Shown here: positions 1-9,117 of the stretch, piece by piece
Layout: every line of letters starts with the position of its first letter
How positions within the stretch are numbered: the stretch's first letter is position 1
DNA from: an uncultured Oscillospiraceae bacterium
GTDB lineage: Bacteria > Bacillota > Clostridia > Oscillospirales > Oscillospiraceae
Assembly: GCA_934572355.1 (NCBI GenBank)
Contig: CAKTKV010000003.1
Coordinates: 1 to 26,661, forward strand
Reading direction: 5' to 3'
DNA: 26,661 nt
Translations under genes and position numbers: made by a program
Notes under the pieces: model-generated
Databases searched by the model: none
Told to the model about the DNA's origin: nothing
Seen by the model: only the letters and a program-made list of their open reading frames with translations

Positions 1-38
1 ATCGTCATATCCTCAGGCATCAGTAAGGAGAGAATCAC

Positions 39-710
39 GTGAAGAGACTCAAGGTTTCAAATAATGTTATTCGGCGTCTGCCCCGCTACCTCCGCAAGCT
101 GGATGAACTTACCGAAAACGGCATCAGCCGCATTTCATCCTTCGAGCTGGGACATCAGCTTGGGCTGACCCCGTCGCAGATCCGTCAGGATTTCAGCTGC
201 TTCGGCGAATTTGGCCAGCAGGGTTATGGATATAATGTCCCCGCGCTGCGTGCGCAGATCGCGTCCATTCTTGGTATGGACAGAGGCTTCACCGCCGTCC
301 TCGTCGGCGTCGGCAACATCGGCCACGCGCTGATGGATAACTTCTGCTTTGCGGAATGGGGCTTCAATCTTGTCGCCGCTTTCGATATCAAGCCCGAAGT
401 GATCGGCACCACATTCAATGACGTCCCCATCCATGGGATGGATGAGCTTGAGGAATACCTCGCTGAAAACCACGTCGACGTGGCAGTGCTCACCGTTCCC
501 AAGGAGGCTGCTATCGCCGTCACCAAGCGCCTTACCGACAATGGCATCGACGCGATCTGGAACTTCACCAATCTTGAGCTGACCGAGCCCAACAGCAGCA
601 CCATTGTTGAGAATATCCACTTCTCTGACAGTCTGCTGTCCCTGAGTTATTTTGTCTCCGAGCGCAGAGACGAGAACGCCGCCAAGGCCGCCAGAGCCGA
701 GAAGCAGTAA
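39..710 (+). CDS. rex: Redox-sensing transcriptional repressor Rex
   Basis: Rex senses the NADH/NAD+ ratio and represses fermentation and respiration genes; NADH binding releases it from DNA. The 223-residue product has the family's usual length. An N-terminal winged-helix DNA-binding half (about residues 1-80, with the family-typical stretch SQIRQDFSCFGEFG) precedes a Rossmann fold with the glycine-rich motif VGVGNIGHAL near residues 89-98 and the family-typical C-terminal helix. The start is the GTG at 39, placed 8 bases after AAGGAG (25-30). A terminator follows at once, so it is probably a single-gene unit or the last gene of one that begins to the left. The Ala/Lys-rich C-terminal tail after about residue 212 is poorly conserved in the family. 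The identification is based on reading the protein and is very likely correct. Confidence 0.95.
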   Translation: MKRLKVSNNVIRRLPRYLRKLDELTENGISRISSFELGHQLGLTPSQIRQDFSCFGEFGQQGYGYNVPALRAQIASILGMDRGFTAVLVGVGNIGHALMDNFCFAEWGFNLVAAFDIKPEVIGTTFNDVPIHGMDELEEYLAENHVDVAVLTVPKEAAIAVTKRLTDNGIDAIWNFTNLELTEPNSSTIVENIHFSDSLLSLSYFVSERRDENAAKAARAEKQ

Positions 711-730
711 GCATTATAACATTATGGACA

Positions 731-763
731 AAAAAGGCATTGACGGAGTCAATGCCTTTTTTG
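731..763 (+). terminator. Rho-independent terminator of rex
   Basis: A 14-bp stem (731-744 with 748-761) closes on a 3-base loop (GGA) and ends in a T run. It lies 21 bases after the rex stop codon and points in the same direction. Confidence 0.9.
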
Positions 764-805
764 AACCGATAACTCCCCGGGCTGCGCCGGGAGAGAGGAA
801 CAGCC

Positions 806-1459
806 ATGAACATAGACGGAATAATTTTCGATCTTGACGGCACACTGTGGGACTCCTGCCGCATCGTCGCCGAGAGCTGGGGGCATACTCTGCGCACAAA
901 GTACGGCGCGCAGCGTGTCCCGACCGAGGCGGAGGTGCGCTCCATTATGGGGATGACCGTCGCGCAGATAGCCGAAAGGCTCTTCTCCGAATACGGTGAG
1001 TGCGCCCTTGAGGTATGCGCCGACTGCATCCATGAGGAGAACGCCTACATTGCCGCGCACGGCGGCGGCAAGCCCTATCCCGGTCTTGAGGAGCTGCTGC
1101 GCAGGCTCTCCGGGCGCTGCGGGCTGTACATCGTCAGCAACTGCATCGATGGCTATATCCAGTGCTTTCTCGGCTGCACCGGCCTTGGCAGATATATAAA
1201 GGACTTCGAGTGCGAGGGCGTGACCGGCATGAAGAAAGCGGACAACATCGCCCTTATCGCGCGCCGCGACGGCCTGACGCGGTACATATACGTCGGCGAT
1301 ACCGCCTCCGATGAGGAGAGCGCTGCGCTTGTCGGCTGCCCGTTCGTGCATGCGGCCTACGGCTTCGGCACGGCAAAAGCTCCCGCCGCCGTGATCGGCG
1401 CGCCGCTCGAGCTGCTCGCGGTCGTTGACGCAATGGATAAGGAGGATCAGAATGGCTGA
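806..1459 (+). CDS. HAD-family hydrolase, phosphoglycolate phosphatase-like
   Basis: This is a haloacid-dehalogenase superfamily phosphatase of 217 residues. Motif I is DLDGTLWDS near residues 9-17, with nucleophile and acid/base Asp. Motif II is the Ser in IVSNC near residue 110. The motif III Lys is in GMKKADN near 138. Motif IV is VGDTASDEESA near 155. The helical cap between motifs I and II fits the phosphoglycolate phosphatase/Gph-like subfamily. The natural substrate cannot be read from the sequence. The ATG at 806 follows GAGAGAGGA. Its last 8 bases overlap the start of mnmE, so the two genes are probably translationally coupled, although HAD enzymes are not a known part of the tRNA-modification pathway. 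Confidence 0.85.
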   Translation: MNIDGIIFDLDGTLWDSCRIVAESWGHTLRTKYGAQRVPTEAEVRSIMGMTVAQIAERLFSEYGECALEVCADCIHEENAYIAAHGGGKPYPGLEELLRRLSGRCGLYIVSNCIDGYIQCFLGCTGLGRYIKDFECEGVTGMKKADNIALIARRDGLTRYIYVGDTASDEESAALVGCPFVHAAYGFGTAKAPAAVIGAPLELLAVVDAMDKEDQNG

Positions 1460-2810
1460 CACTATCGCTGCGATCGCGACCGGCGCACAGGTCGCGGCCA
1501 TAGGCATAATACGCATATCCGGCCCAGAGGCACTGCCGATCGTTGGCCGGCTCTTCCGCCCGGCTTCCGGCAAGCTTATGTCTGAATACGAGGACAGAAA
1601 ACTCGTCTACGGCAGACTGACCGACCTCAGCGGAGACCTGCTCGACCTCTGCCTGTGTACCGTCAGCCACGCCCCGCACAGCTACACAGGTGAGGACACG
1701 GCAGAGCTCCAGTGCCACGGCTCGCCCACGGTGCTGCGCGCCGCGCTGGAGGAGCTGTTCCACGCCGGGGCGCGTCAGGCTCTGCCGGGCGAGTTCACAA
1801 AGCGTGCCTTCCTCAACGGTCGCATGGAGCTTAGCTCCGCCGAGGCCGTTGCAGACATCATCGATGCTGAGAGCATCGAGTGTGCGAAGAACGCCGCAGC
1901 TCAGCTTTCGGGCGCGGTCGCCGTGAAGGCTGATAACATATACTCAACTCTCACCGATATCAGCTCGCACTACCACGCGGTGCTGGATTATCCGGACGAA
2001 GACATTGAGGACTTCCGTCTTGAAAACTATAAACAGCAGCTCAGCTCTGCTGCGGACTCGCTGCGCGCGCTGCTGGGAAGCTTTGAGCGCGGCAAGCTCA
2101 TGGTCTCTGGCATCCCAGCTGCTATAGTCGGGCGGCCGAATGCCGGGAAAAGCTCGCTGCTCAATGCCCTGCTGGGCTATGAGCGCGCAATCGTCACCGA
2201 TATTCCCGGCACGACGCGCGACACGATCGAAGAAAAGCTGCGTCTCGGCTCACTGACGCTGCGCCTGTGCGACACCGCCGGTATCCGCGATAGTGACGAC
2301 GCCGTCGAGCGGCTCGGCGTGCACCGCAGCCGCGAGGCTATGGAGCGCGCGGAGCTTGTGATAGCCGTCGTGGATGGCGGCAGTGAAGTGACCAGCGAGG
2401 ACATGGATATCATACACTCCGCAGAGCATGCAAAGAAAGGGCTGGTCGTGCTCTCTAAGGCCGACCTCGGTCACATCTGCCCGCCGCCCGAGACAGAGCT
2501 TCCCTGCGTCACGGTGAGCTCCGTCACCGGCCAGGGGCTCGACGAGCTGGAAGCGGCTATAAAGGCGCTCTTCCCTCTGCCGCAGGTCCCCGCGGGCGAG
2601 ATACTCACAAACGCGCGTCAGGCCGAGGCGATATCCAGAGCGCTTGAGAGCATGGATGCCGCCTTTGCCGCCATGAGCAACGGCTGTACGCCCGACATTG
2701 TCCTGACCGAGACGGAGGATGCAATGTCCGCCATAGGCGAGCTCACCGGCCGCAGTGTCCGCGAGGATGTGACGAACAGGATATTTGAACGCTTCTGCGT
2801 AGGAAAGTGA
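1452..2810 (+). CDS. mnmE: tRNA uridine-5-carboxymethylaminomethyl modification GTPase MnmE (TrmE)
   Basis: MnmE works with MnmG to add an aminomethyl-type group to C5 of wobble uridine 34 in tRNAs. The 452-residue protein has the N-terminal folate-binding domain (beginning MADTIAAIATG), a helical domain, an inserted Ras-like G domain with P-loop GRPNAGKSS, switch motif DIPGTTRD, G3 DTAGIR and G4-like SKAD, and the diagnostic C-terminus FCVGK, whose Cys is needed for activity. The start is set at the ATG at 1452, preceded by GGAGG (1441-1445); an ATG at 1425 would add nine residues but has no ribosome site. It overlaps the HAD gene by 8 bases. mnmG and rsmG, its frequent neighbours in Firmicutes, are not in the window. 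Confidence 0.97.
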   Translation: MADTIAAIATGAQVAAIGIIRISGPEALPIVGRLFRPASGKLMSEYEDRKLVYGRLTDLSGDLLDLCLCTVSHAPHSYTGEDTAELQCHGSPTVLRAALEELFHAGARQALPGEFTKRAFLNGRMELSSAEAVADIIDAESIECAKNAAAQLSGAVAVKADNIYSTLTDISSHYHAVLDYPDEDIEDFRLENYKQQLSSAADSLRALLGSFERGKLMVSGIPAAIVGRPNAGKSSLLNALLGYERAIVTDIPGTTRDTIEEKLRLGSLTLRLCDTAGIRDSDDAVERLGVHRSREAMERAELVIAVVDGGSEVTSEDMDIIHSAEHAKKGLVVLSKADLGHICPPPETELPCVTVSSVTGQGLDELEAAIKALFPLPQVPAGEILTNARQAEAISRALESMDAAFAAMSNGCTPDIVLTETEDAMSAIGELTGRSVREDVTNRIFERFCVGK

Positions 2811-2816
2811 AGCAGC

Positions 2817-3473
2817 ATGAATTACAGAACGATAGACATGGATAATTTTCCCCGCCGCGCGCACTTCGAATATTTCAAGGGACTTGCCTACCCGTATGTC
2901 GGCTTCACAGTCAATGTCGATATAACCGAATTTCTCGCCCAGCAGAAGCGGCTCGGGCTGCCGTTTTATCTGGCGCTGGCCTACTGCGTGACCCGCGCGG
3001 CGAACAGCGTACCCGAGTTCCGGCGGCGCATACATGGGGACGGTATCATCGAATACGACTGGTGCCACGGCTCGCACACCGTCGCCCTGCCGGATGAGAC
3101 ATACTGCTACTGCACGCTCGACTGCCGCATGCCGTTTGACGAGTATCTGCCGCGCGCCGCGGAAGCATGGGAGCGCGCAAAGGCTGCCTCCTCCATTGAG
3201 GACGGCAAGGACGCGGACTCGCTGCTGTTCTTTTCGAGCATCCCGTGGCTGAGCTTCACCTCCGTCATCCAGCCGACGCCCTCCCCTGCCGACTCTAACC
3301 CGCGCATAAACTGGGGCAGGTATTTCCGTCAGGACGGTAAGGTAATGCTCCCGCTCGCGGTGCTGTGCAACCACGCGCTTGTAGACGGGCTGCACATCGC
3401 CCAGTTCTACTCCGCGCTCGACCGCGAGCTCGCGGAACTGATGGATCAGCTTCGCGCCGCGTCCGATAACTGA
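2817..3473 (+). CDS. Chloramphenicol acetyltransferase-like (CatA-fold) acyltransferase
   Basis: This 218-residue protein has the type A chloramphenicol acetyltransferase fold, in which trimers transfer acetyl from acetyl-CoA. The catalytic motif HxxxDG is intact as NHALVDG near residues 187-193, and the N-terminal half has the usual layout (FEYFKG near 20, TVNVDITEF near 34-42). Length matches classical CAT enzymes (about 210-220). It starts 6 bases after mnmE behind AGGAAAG, so it is probably co-transcribed. Many chromosomal CAT-like proteins in Clostridia do not confer resistance, so the acceptor is unknown. Confidence is high for the fold and low for any drug-modifying activity. Confidence 0.85.
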   Translation: MNYRTIDMDNFPRRAHFEYFKGLAYPYVGFTVNVDITEFLAQQKRLGLPFYLALAYCVTRAANSVPEFRRRIHGDGIIEYDWCHGSHTVALPDETYCYCTLDCRMPFDEYLPRAAEAWERAKAASSIEDGKDADSLLFFSSIPWLSFTSVIQPTPSPADSNPRINWGRYFRQDGKVMLPLAVLCNHALVDGLHIAQFYSALDRELAELMDQLRAASDN

Positions 3474-3516
3474 GGATATAACCCAAGCTTCCCGGCGCAT
3501 TTTACCCGATTTGCTA

Positions 3517-3545
3517 TTGACATTAGCCCCGCCGTGTGCTATCAT
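3517..3545 (+). promoter_or_regulatory. Sigma-A-type promoter of tRNA-Ser
   Basis: A perfect -35 TTGACA (3517-3522), a 17-base spacer and -10 TATCAT (3540-3545) lie 19 bases before the tRNA, as expected for a stand-alone, strongly expressed tRNA gene. Confidence 0.88.
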
Positions 3546-3564
3546 ACTCAAGCAGCATCGGCAT

Positions 3565-3656
3565 GCAGAAGTACCCAAGAGGCCGAAGGGGCTCCCCTGC
3601 TAAGGGAGTAGGTGTCTAAAAAGCACGCGAGGGTTCAAATCCCTCCTTCTGCGCCA
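3565..3656 (+). tRNA. tRNA-Ser (anticodon GCU)
   Basis: The 7-bp acceptor stem GCAGAAG (3565-3571) pairs perfectly with CTTCTGC (3646-3652), followed by discriminator G and an encoded CCA (3654-3656). The anticodon arm CTCCC-CTGCTAA-GGGAG gives anticodon GCU, which reads AGC/AGU serine codons. The long variable arm is typical of class II serine tRNAs. The T arm GAGGG-TTCAAAT-CCCTC is canonical. Confidence 0.97.
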
Positions 3657-3691
3657 CGACGGAGCAAAGTTCGCTTTGCTCCGTCGTTTTT
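3657..3691 (+). terminator. Rho-independent terminator of tRNA-Ser
   Basis: A perfect 13-bp stem (3657-3669 with 3674-3686) with a TTCG tetraloop and a following T run begins directly after the tRNA CCA end. Confidence 0.95.
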
Positions 3692-3720
3692 ATGCGTACT
3701 AAAATTAGCTGAACATACCA

Positions 3721-3763
3721 ATATCCCGGAAACCGTCAAATGATAACTTCCGGGATATTTTTG
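3721..3763 (+). terminator. Second terminator-like hairpin between tRNA-Ser and ftsH
   Basis: An 11-bp perfect inverted repeat (3721-3731 with 3748-3758) with a 16-base loop is followed by five T residues on the + strand. It is the only strong hairpin just past the ftsH stop codon, so it may also end the minus-strand operon, although the T run on that strand is poor. Confidence 0.65.
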
Positions 3764-3774
3764 TTATATACGCT

Positions 3775-5805
3775 TTATTCCTTGCTCTCTTCGCCGCTCG
3801 ACTCTTCGGGCTTATCCTCGGCGGAAGCCTCGGGCTGCGTTTCGGGTTCTTCCTTCTTCTCCTCGGCGTAGCCGTCGGTCATGGATATCTTGCGCGCAGG
3901 GCGCTCGATGGTGGTGTCCTCCCTGACCTTGCGCGCCTCCTGCGGAGCAAGGGGCATGAACTCACCATGGTCGAAGTAGTAATTGAACTCCTCGGCCTCC
4001 ATCGTCTCATGTACCAGCAGGTACTCTGCGATGGCGCGCAGCTGGTCGGCATGCTCGTTGAGTATGCGCTCGCACTCTGCGGCGGCCTTGTCGAAGATCG
4101 CCTTGACCTCTTCATCGATAATGCCGGCGGTCTCCTCGGAATAGCTCTTGGTCTGGCCGAAGTCACGGCCGATGAAGATGGAGTGGCCGGAGCTGTCGAA
4201 GGATATGGGGCCGAGCCTGTCGCTCATGCCGTAGCGGGTGACCATGTCGCGTGCGATGGACGTGGCCTGATGGATATCCCCGGAAGCGCCGGTGGAGATA
4301 TCGTCAAGGAACAGCTTCTCGGCCATTCTTCCGCCGAGAGCCATGACGATGTTCTCAAACATCTCGGACTGGGACTTGAAGTTCTCAAGATCCTCCTGCG
4401 GACGCATCAGCGTAAAGCCGCCGGCCATGCCGCGTGGGATAATGGTGATATAGTGCACCGGGTCGACGTGCGGCAGATAGTGCGCCGCGACAGCGTGGCC
4501 GGATTCGTGGTAGGCGGTGAGGCGTCTTGCCTTCTCGCTCATCTTGCGGCTCTTCTTCTCCGGACCCATCTGTACCTTGAGTATGGCCTCGTCCACGTCC
4601 TCCATGTTGATGAAGCGGTGGCGGCGGCGCACTGCGAGCAGTGCCGCCTCGTTCATGAGGTTCTCAAGATCGGCACCCGCGAAGCCGGGAGTACCCTTGG
4701 CAATGGAGTTGAGGTCGACGTCCTCCGCAAGCTGCTTGTCTCTGGCGTGGATCTTCAGTATCGCCTCGCGCCCGCGGATGTCGGGCAGGCCGACATACAC
4801 CTGACGGTCGAAGCGGCCTGGACGCAGCAGCGCGTTATCGAGGATATCCGCGCGGTTCGTCGCCGCCATGACTATGACGCCCTCGTTGCTGCCGAAGCCG
4901 TCCATCTCGACGAGCAGCTGGTTGAGCGTCTGCTCGCGCTCGTCGTGTCCGCCGCCGAGTCCGCTGCCTCTCTGACGGCCGACAGCGTCGATCTCGTCGA
5001 TGAAGATGATCGCCGGGGCGACCTTCTTTGCCTGCTCGAACAGGTCGCGCACACGGCCTGCGCCGACGCCGACATAGAGCTCGACAAAGTCAGAGCCCGA
5101 AATGGACAGGAACTGCACACCGGCTTCGCCCGCGACAGCCTTTGCAAGCAGGGTCTTACCGGTTCCCGGAGGGCCGACGAGCAGCACACCCTTGGGTATG
5201 CGCGCGCCCATCGCGGTATAGGCCTTAGGGTTCTTGAGAAAGTCGACGATCTCGGACAGCTCTTCCTTCTCCTCGTCGCAGCCCGCGACATCGGCAAATG
5301 TCTTCTTATTCTTCTCGTCGCTGCCGAGGCGGGTGCGCGCCTTGGAGAACTTGGCGATACCGCCCGCTCCGCCGCCGGCCTTGTTCATCATCACGTACCA
5401 CAGCGCCATCACGCCGACCATGACGAGCACATATGGTATCATGCTCGCCCACCACGGCGCGACGAAGCCTTCGTCATAATCATACTGTTCAAGGACGCCG
5501 GATTCGTACTGGCTCTTTATGATGTCCTTGAAGTCCTCATAAAATACGCCGAAGCTATAGAGGTCGTACTTCATTTCCTCCGTCGGGGCTATGGCGTCGC
5601 CCGTCCTGACCTCAAGGATAATGGTGCTGCCCTCGGTTCTGAACGACTGCACCTTTTCCTCGGTGAAAAGATCAACGAGGTCGGAGTAATTTTTTATCTT
5701 GTTGGTGTCCTTCTCCCCGGTCATGGTGAAGATCACGGCCATCATTATCACGATGAGCAGCACGTAAAATCCCAGATCCCGGGCGCGGTTGCGGTTAGGT
5801 TTCAA
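3775..5805 (-). CDS. ftsH: ATP-dependent zinc metalloprotease FtsH
   Basis: This membrane-anchored AAA+ protease degrades misfolded membrane proteins and regulators. The 676 residues contain membrane segment 1 (about 11-28), an extracytoplasmic domain, membrane segment 2 (about 118-140), a Gly-rich linker, Walker A GPPGTGKT (211-218), pore motif YVGVGAG (Tyr in place of the more usual Phe), Walker B IIFIDEID (267-273), the second region of homology ending RPGRFDRQ, and the zinc site HESGH (433-437). The C-terminal tail is Glu-rich. The start is a TTG at 5805; no ATG or GTG in frame precedes it before the membrane segment, and AAGGA lies about 12 bases upstream, a rather long spacing. It is the last gene of the gdpP-to-ftsH operon, in the conserved order tilS-hpt-ftsH. 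Confidence 0.97.
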   Translation of the reverse strand: MKPNRNRARDLGFYVLLIVIMMAVIFTMTGEKDTNKIKNYSDLVDLFTEEKVQSFRTEGSTIILEVRTGDAIAPTEEMKYDLYSFGVFYEDFKDIIKSQYESGVLEQYDYDEGFVAPWWASMIPYVLVMVGVMALWYVMMNKAGGGAGGIAKFSKARTRLGSDEKNKKTFADVAGCDEEKEELSEIVDFLKNPKAYTAMGARIPKGVLLVGPPGTGKTLLAKAVAGEAGVQFLSISGSDFVELYVGVGAGRVRDLFEQAKKVAPAIIFIDEIDAVGRQRGSGLGGGHDEREQTLNQLLVEMDGFGSNEGVIVMAATNRADILDNALLRPGRFDRQVYVGLPDIRGREAILKIHARDKQLAEDVDLNSIAKGTPGFAGADLENLMNEAALLAVRRRHRFINMEDVDEAILKVQMGPEKKSRKMSEKARRLTAYHESGHAVAAHYLPHVDPVHYITIIPRGMAGGFTLMRPQEDLENFKSQSEMFENIVMALGGRMAEKLFLDDISTGASGDIHQATSIARDMVTRYGMSDRLGPISFDSSGHSIFIGRDFGQTKSYSEETAGIIDEEVKAIFDKAAAECERILNEHADQLRAIAEYLLVHETMEAEEFNYYFDHGEFMPLAPQEARKVREDTTIERPARKISMTDGYAEEKKEEPETQPEASAEDKPEESSGEESKE

Positions 5806-5852
5806 GTATATGTCACATCCTTCTTATACGATGGAGAATACGATATAAATGC

Positions 5853-6386
5853 TCAGGAGTATATCTCCGGCTTGAGCACACCGATATACGGCAGGTTGCG
5901 GTAGCGCTCGTTATAGTCGAGCCCGTAGCCGACAACAAAAGCGTCCGGCACCTCAAAGCAGGAGTAATCGGCATAGACATCCGCCTTGCGTCTGGCGGGC
6001 TTATCCATAAGCGTGACGATGGATATCGACGCTGGCTTTCTGACCATAAGGTAGTTCTTGAGGTAGCTGAGAGTGACGCCGGAGTCGAGGATATCCTCAA
6101 CGATGATGAGATGACGGCCCTCGATGTCCTCACTCAGATCCTTGTTTATTTTGACAGCGCCGGTGGAGCTTGTGCCGCTGTAGGACGAGACGGCCATGAA
6201 GTCCATCGAGCACTGTATGTCCACATAGCGCATGAGATCGGCCATGAAAATAAAGCAGCCCTTGAGCACGCCCACGAATATCGGGTCCTTGCCCGCAAAG
6301 TCGCGGCTTATCTTCGCGCCGGCCTCGGCCACGCGCGCCTTGATCTCATCCTCACCGATCAGAATTTTTTCAATATCCTCGTGCAT
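5853..6386 (-). CDS. hpt: Hypoxanthine (guanine) phosphoribosyltransferase
   Basis: This enzyme salvages hypoxanthine and guanine by joining them to PRPP, giving IMP and GMP. The 177-residue protein has the PRPP-binding motif IIVEDILDSGVTL near residues 97-109 and the base-binding FVVGYGLDYNERYRNLPY near the C-terminus, both diagnostic of Hpt/HprT. The start is taken at the ATG at 6386, which follows GGGAG; an upstream in-frame start at 6425 would add a Lys-rich stretch absent from the family. It sits between tilS and ftsH, the usual Firmicutes arrangement, and is probably co-transcribed with them. Confidence 0.95.
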   Translation of the reverse strand: MHEDIEKILIGEDEIKARVAEAGAKISRDFAGKDPIFVGVLKGCFIFMADLMRYVDIQCSMDFMAVSSYSGTSSTGAVKINKDLSEDIEGRHLIIVEDILDSGVTLSYLKNYLMVRKPASISIVTLMDKPARRKADVYADYSCFEVPDAFVVGYGLDYNERYRNLPYIGVLKPEIYS

Positions 6387-6445
6387 TGAATGTGTCTCCC
6401 GTTTTTCTCTTTTCTTTTTGTCCAATGCCGCTGTGCGGCTTGAGC

Positions 6446-7744
6446 TTATATTTCGCTGAAGCTTATCTTCAGCACCCTGTCGCCCGCCTTTGGGGCGGCG
6501 CGCTCGTCAACGGCGATGCCGCAGACGGCAAGTATCCCTTTATCGTCCCGGATGACCGGGGCGGTGTCTCTCTGATGCTGGCTGAAGCCCGCTTCCATAA
6601 ACAGGCTCTTCAGGCTCTTTGTACACCCGCGCCCCAGCGGCCTCATGCGGTCGCCCGGACGCCTTCCGGTGCAGATTACAGCAGAGTTAATATTCTCATA
6701 TTTGATGTAATAAGTCTTGAACAAGCCGTTAATTTCTTCCCTGTATTCGGTAAATTCCGCGCTCATGCGCAGCCCCGCTTCGGGCAATTCTATCTCCGTG
6801 CCGGGGGTCACCGCGCGCACCTTGAGCGTGACGCTCTCCTGCGCTTTGAGATACAGTCTCCCCTGATCGCACACGAGACGGCGCCCCGTGATATCAAGGC
6901 TCCGCAAGCCGGTACCCCGGCACAGCCTGAGGGCTGAGTCGGTCTGCTCCATCGAAAGCCCCGTGCCTAAAAGCTGCCGCAGAACGCGCGAGGCTATCGC
7001 CGGGTGCAGCACGGAAAGCTCGCGCGCGGGAAGACTTCCATCATGGAAGCTCTTTTCAATGAAGTCCGACGCGAGGGAAGAAAGGCAGTCCTCATCCCGT
7101 CCCAGGAGCTCCGCCGTGCGCCCTGCGGTGTCGGAGAGCGCGGGGTTTATCTGCCGCAGAACGGGCATGACTTTGTGACGGATAAGGTTGCGGCTATAGT
7201 CGTCGCTGAAGTTTGTGCTGTCCTCGATGTGCTCAATGCCGTTTTCGGCGAGGTACTGCTCTATCTGCGCACGGCTCACGCCCAGCAGCGGACGGATGAT
7301 GTTCTCCCGCCGCGCGGGAATGCCGCGCAGGCCGAGCGCACCGCTGCCGCGGGTGAGGTTGAAGATAAGCGTCTCGGCATTATCGTCGGCATTATGCGCC
7401 GTGGCGATAAGCCCGCAGCCGCGCTCTTTCGCGGTGCTTTGCAGAAACTCATAGCGCAGCCGCCGTGCCGCATCCTCGGTCCCAAGTCCGTGCACCAGAG
7501 CATAGCCCGGCACGTCCCCGTGACCGACGACGCATTCTATCCCACGCTCCGCGCACCAGTTTTCCACAAAGCGCGCGTCTCTCAGAGATTCCTCGCCGCG
7601 GATGCCGTGTTCATAGTGCGCAGCGATAATGTCCGCGCCGCCTGAATAGAGCAGATGCAGCAGACACATCGAGTCCGCACCGCCGGACACCGCGCACAAT
7701 ATGCGCTCACCGGCAAAAGCGGACATGTCAAGCTTAATAGTCAT
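6446..7744 (-). CDS. tilS: tRNA(Ile)-lysidine synthetase TilS
   Basis: TilS attaches lysine to C34 of the CAU-anticodon tRNA-Ile, changing its identity from Met to Ile; the enzyme is essential. The 432-residue protein shows the N-type ATP pyrophosphatase P-loop SGGADS at residues 20-25, the family motifs ARRLRYEFL and ATAHNADDNAETLIFNLTRG (near 110-140), and a C-terminal TilS domain with RRPGDRMRPLG. The ATG at 7744 overlaps the end of dnaB by 11 bases, which suggests translational coupling. No strong ribosome site is visible; an alternative ATG lies 18 bases further in. Confidence 0.94.
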   Translation of the reverse strand: MTIKLDMSAFAGERILCAVSGGADSMCLLHLLYSGGADIIAAHYEHGIRGEESLRDARFVENWCAERGIECVVGHGDVPGYALVHGLGTEDAARRLRYEFLQSTAKERGCGLIATAHNADDNAETLIFNLTRGSGALGLRGIPARRENIIRPLLGVSRAQIEQYLAENGIEHIEDSTNFSDDYSRNLIRHKVMPVLRQINPALSDTAGRTAELLGRDEDCLSSLASDFIEKSFHDGSLPARELSVLHPAIASRVLRQLLGTGLSMEQTDSALRLCRGTGLRSLDITGRRLVCDQGRLYLKAQESVTLKVRAVTPGTEIELPEAGLRMSAEFTEYREEINGLFKTYYIKYENINSAVICTGRRPGDRMRPLGRGCTKSLKSLFMEAGFSQHQRDTAPVIRDDKGILAVCGIAVDERAAPKAGDRVLKISFSEI

Positions 7745-9080
7745 CTTCGCGGCGCTTTTCTATCGAGCTGAAGCTTGTGTACTCAGGCAGCCATGACAGC
7801 TCGACCGTGCCGGTCTGACCTTTGCGGTTCTTGAGTATGATAGCCTCGGCAAGATTTGGGGTTTCGCTTTCCTTATTATAATAACCGTCGCGGTACAGGC
7901 CTATGACAACGTCCGCGTCCTGCTCGATAGCGCCGGACTCACGCAGGTCGGAAAGCATGGGCCGCTTATCCTGACGCGATTCGTTGGCACGTGACAGCTG
8001 CGACAGGCATATTACCGGGACGTTCAGCTCCTTGGCCATGATCTTCAGCATACGGCTTATATCGCTGACAGCCTGAGTGCGGCTCTCGTTCGACCAGCTG
8101 TGCCCGCTGCCGGCGGACTGCATCAGCTGGAGGTAGTCAATGACCACGAGGTCAAGGTTCGGTACCCTTCGGCACTGGGCGTTCATGTCCGACACCGTGA
8201 GCGTCGGGTTATCATCGATGCGGATATCGGTCTGGCTGAGGGTCTGCGCGGCATCGGAAATATCGCGCCACTGCTGCTCGGTGAGCTGGCCTGTCAGCAG
8301 GTTCTGCGACGGTATCAGCGCCGCGCGCGACAGCAGTCTCATAACAAGCTGCTCTCGCGACATTTCGAGCGAGAAGATGGCGACGGTCTTGTGCTGGCTC
8401 ATGGCAGCGGTGAGCGCCATGTTCAGCGCGATGCTCGTTTTACCCATACCGGGTCGGGCGGCCACAAGGATAAGCTCGGATTTATTGAGGCCGAGAGTCA
8501 CCCGGTCAAGGTCGGGAAGGCCGGTCGAGATGCCGGGGATCTGGTTTCCGGAGGACGCGGCCTCGGACAGCTCATCAAACACGCTCTGCACGACCGAGGA
8601 CACCGGCATAAGTCCGCCGACATTGCGCCCCTGACGCAGCGCGTATATGCGCCGCTCCGCGGCTTCGAGCATCGTCTCCGCTTCGCCGGAGCCCTCGTAG
8701 ACCATGCTGTTTATCTCGTCCGCCGCTTCGCCGAGACGGCGCAGCAGCGCGCGGTCGCGCACTATCGCGGCATACTCCATGACGTTTGCCGCCGTCGGCG
8801 TGACGCGCATGACCTCGGCGACGTACGCGTCGTTATTCTCCTGATACACGCCCCTGACCTTCATCTGGTCAAGCACTGTGACGGGGTCGATGGTCTGCCC
8901 GTAGGAGAACATGGCGTACATTGTCTCATAAATATCCCGGTTGAGCTTCACATAGAACTCATCCGGCTTCAGCTTTTCCAGCACCTCCGGGATGCACCGG
9001 GGGTCTATGAGCATTGAGCCTATGACCGCCTGCTCCGCCGGTGCGGAGTACGGTGTTTTTTTGCCCAGCAGTTCGTCCAT
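7734..9080 (-). CDS. dnaB: Replicative DNA helicase DnaB
   Basis: This hexameric helicase unwinds DNA at the replication fork. The 448-residue protein has the N-terminal primase-interacting domain (about 1-110), a linker helix, and a RecA-like domain with Walker A AARPGMGKTS near residue 210, DnaB motif MSREQLVMRLLS, Walker B VVIDYLQLM and the arginine-finger region KNRKGQTG near the C-terminus. The length is normal (440-460) and no intein interrupts it. In Firmicutes this gene is also called dnaC. It lies 37 bases after rplI in the conserved gdpP-rplI-dnaB order. Confidence 0.97.
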   Translation of the reverse strand: MDELLGKKTPYSAPAEQAVIGSMLIDPRCIPEVLEKLKPDEFYVKLNRDIYETMYAMFSYGQTIDPVTVLDQMKVRGVYQENNDAYVAEVMRVTPTAANVMEYAAIVRDRALLRRLGEAADEINSMVYEGSGEAETMLEAAERRIYALRQGRNVGGLMPVSSVVQSVFDELSEAASSGNQIPGISTGLPDLDRVTLGLNKSELILVAARPGMGKTSIALNMALTAAMSQHKTVAIFSLEMSREQLVMRLLSRAALIPSQNLLTGQLTEQQWRDISDAAQTLSQTDIRIDDNPTLTVSDMNAQCRRVPNLDLVVIDYLQLMQSAGSGHSWSNESRTQAVSDISRMLKIMAKELNVPVICLSQLSRANESRQDKRPMLSDLRESGAIEQDADVVIGLYRDGYYNKESETPNLAEAIILKNRKGQTGTVELSWLPEYTSFSSIEKRREDDY

Positions 9081-9117
9081 TACCTGATTCCTCAGTCCGG
9101 CCTTGCGGCCTGATCTA

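Noticed and set aside
2817..3473. Acquired chloramphenicol resistance gene
   Set aside because: The CAT fold and HxxxDG are present, but base composition matches its neighbours, the gene is coupled to mnmE, and no mobile element is near; drug activity cannot be claimed.
3967..5904. A 645-codon open frame opposite ftsH
   Set aside because: It lies fully antisense to a clear FtsH gene, has no recognisable domain or ribosome site, and such long antisense frames are expected in GC-rich coding DNA.
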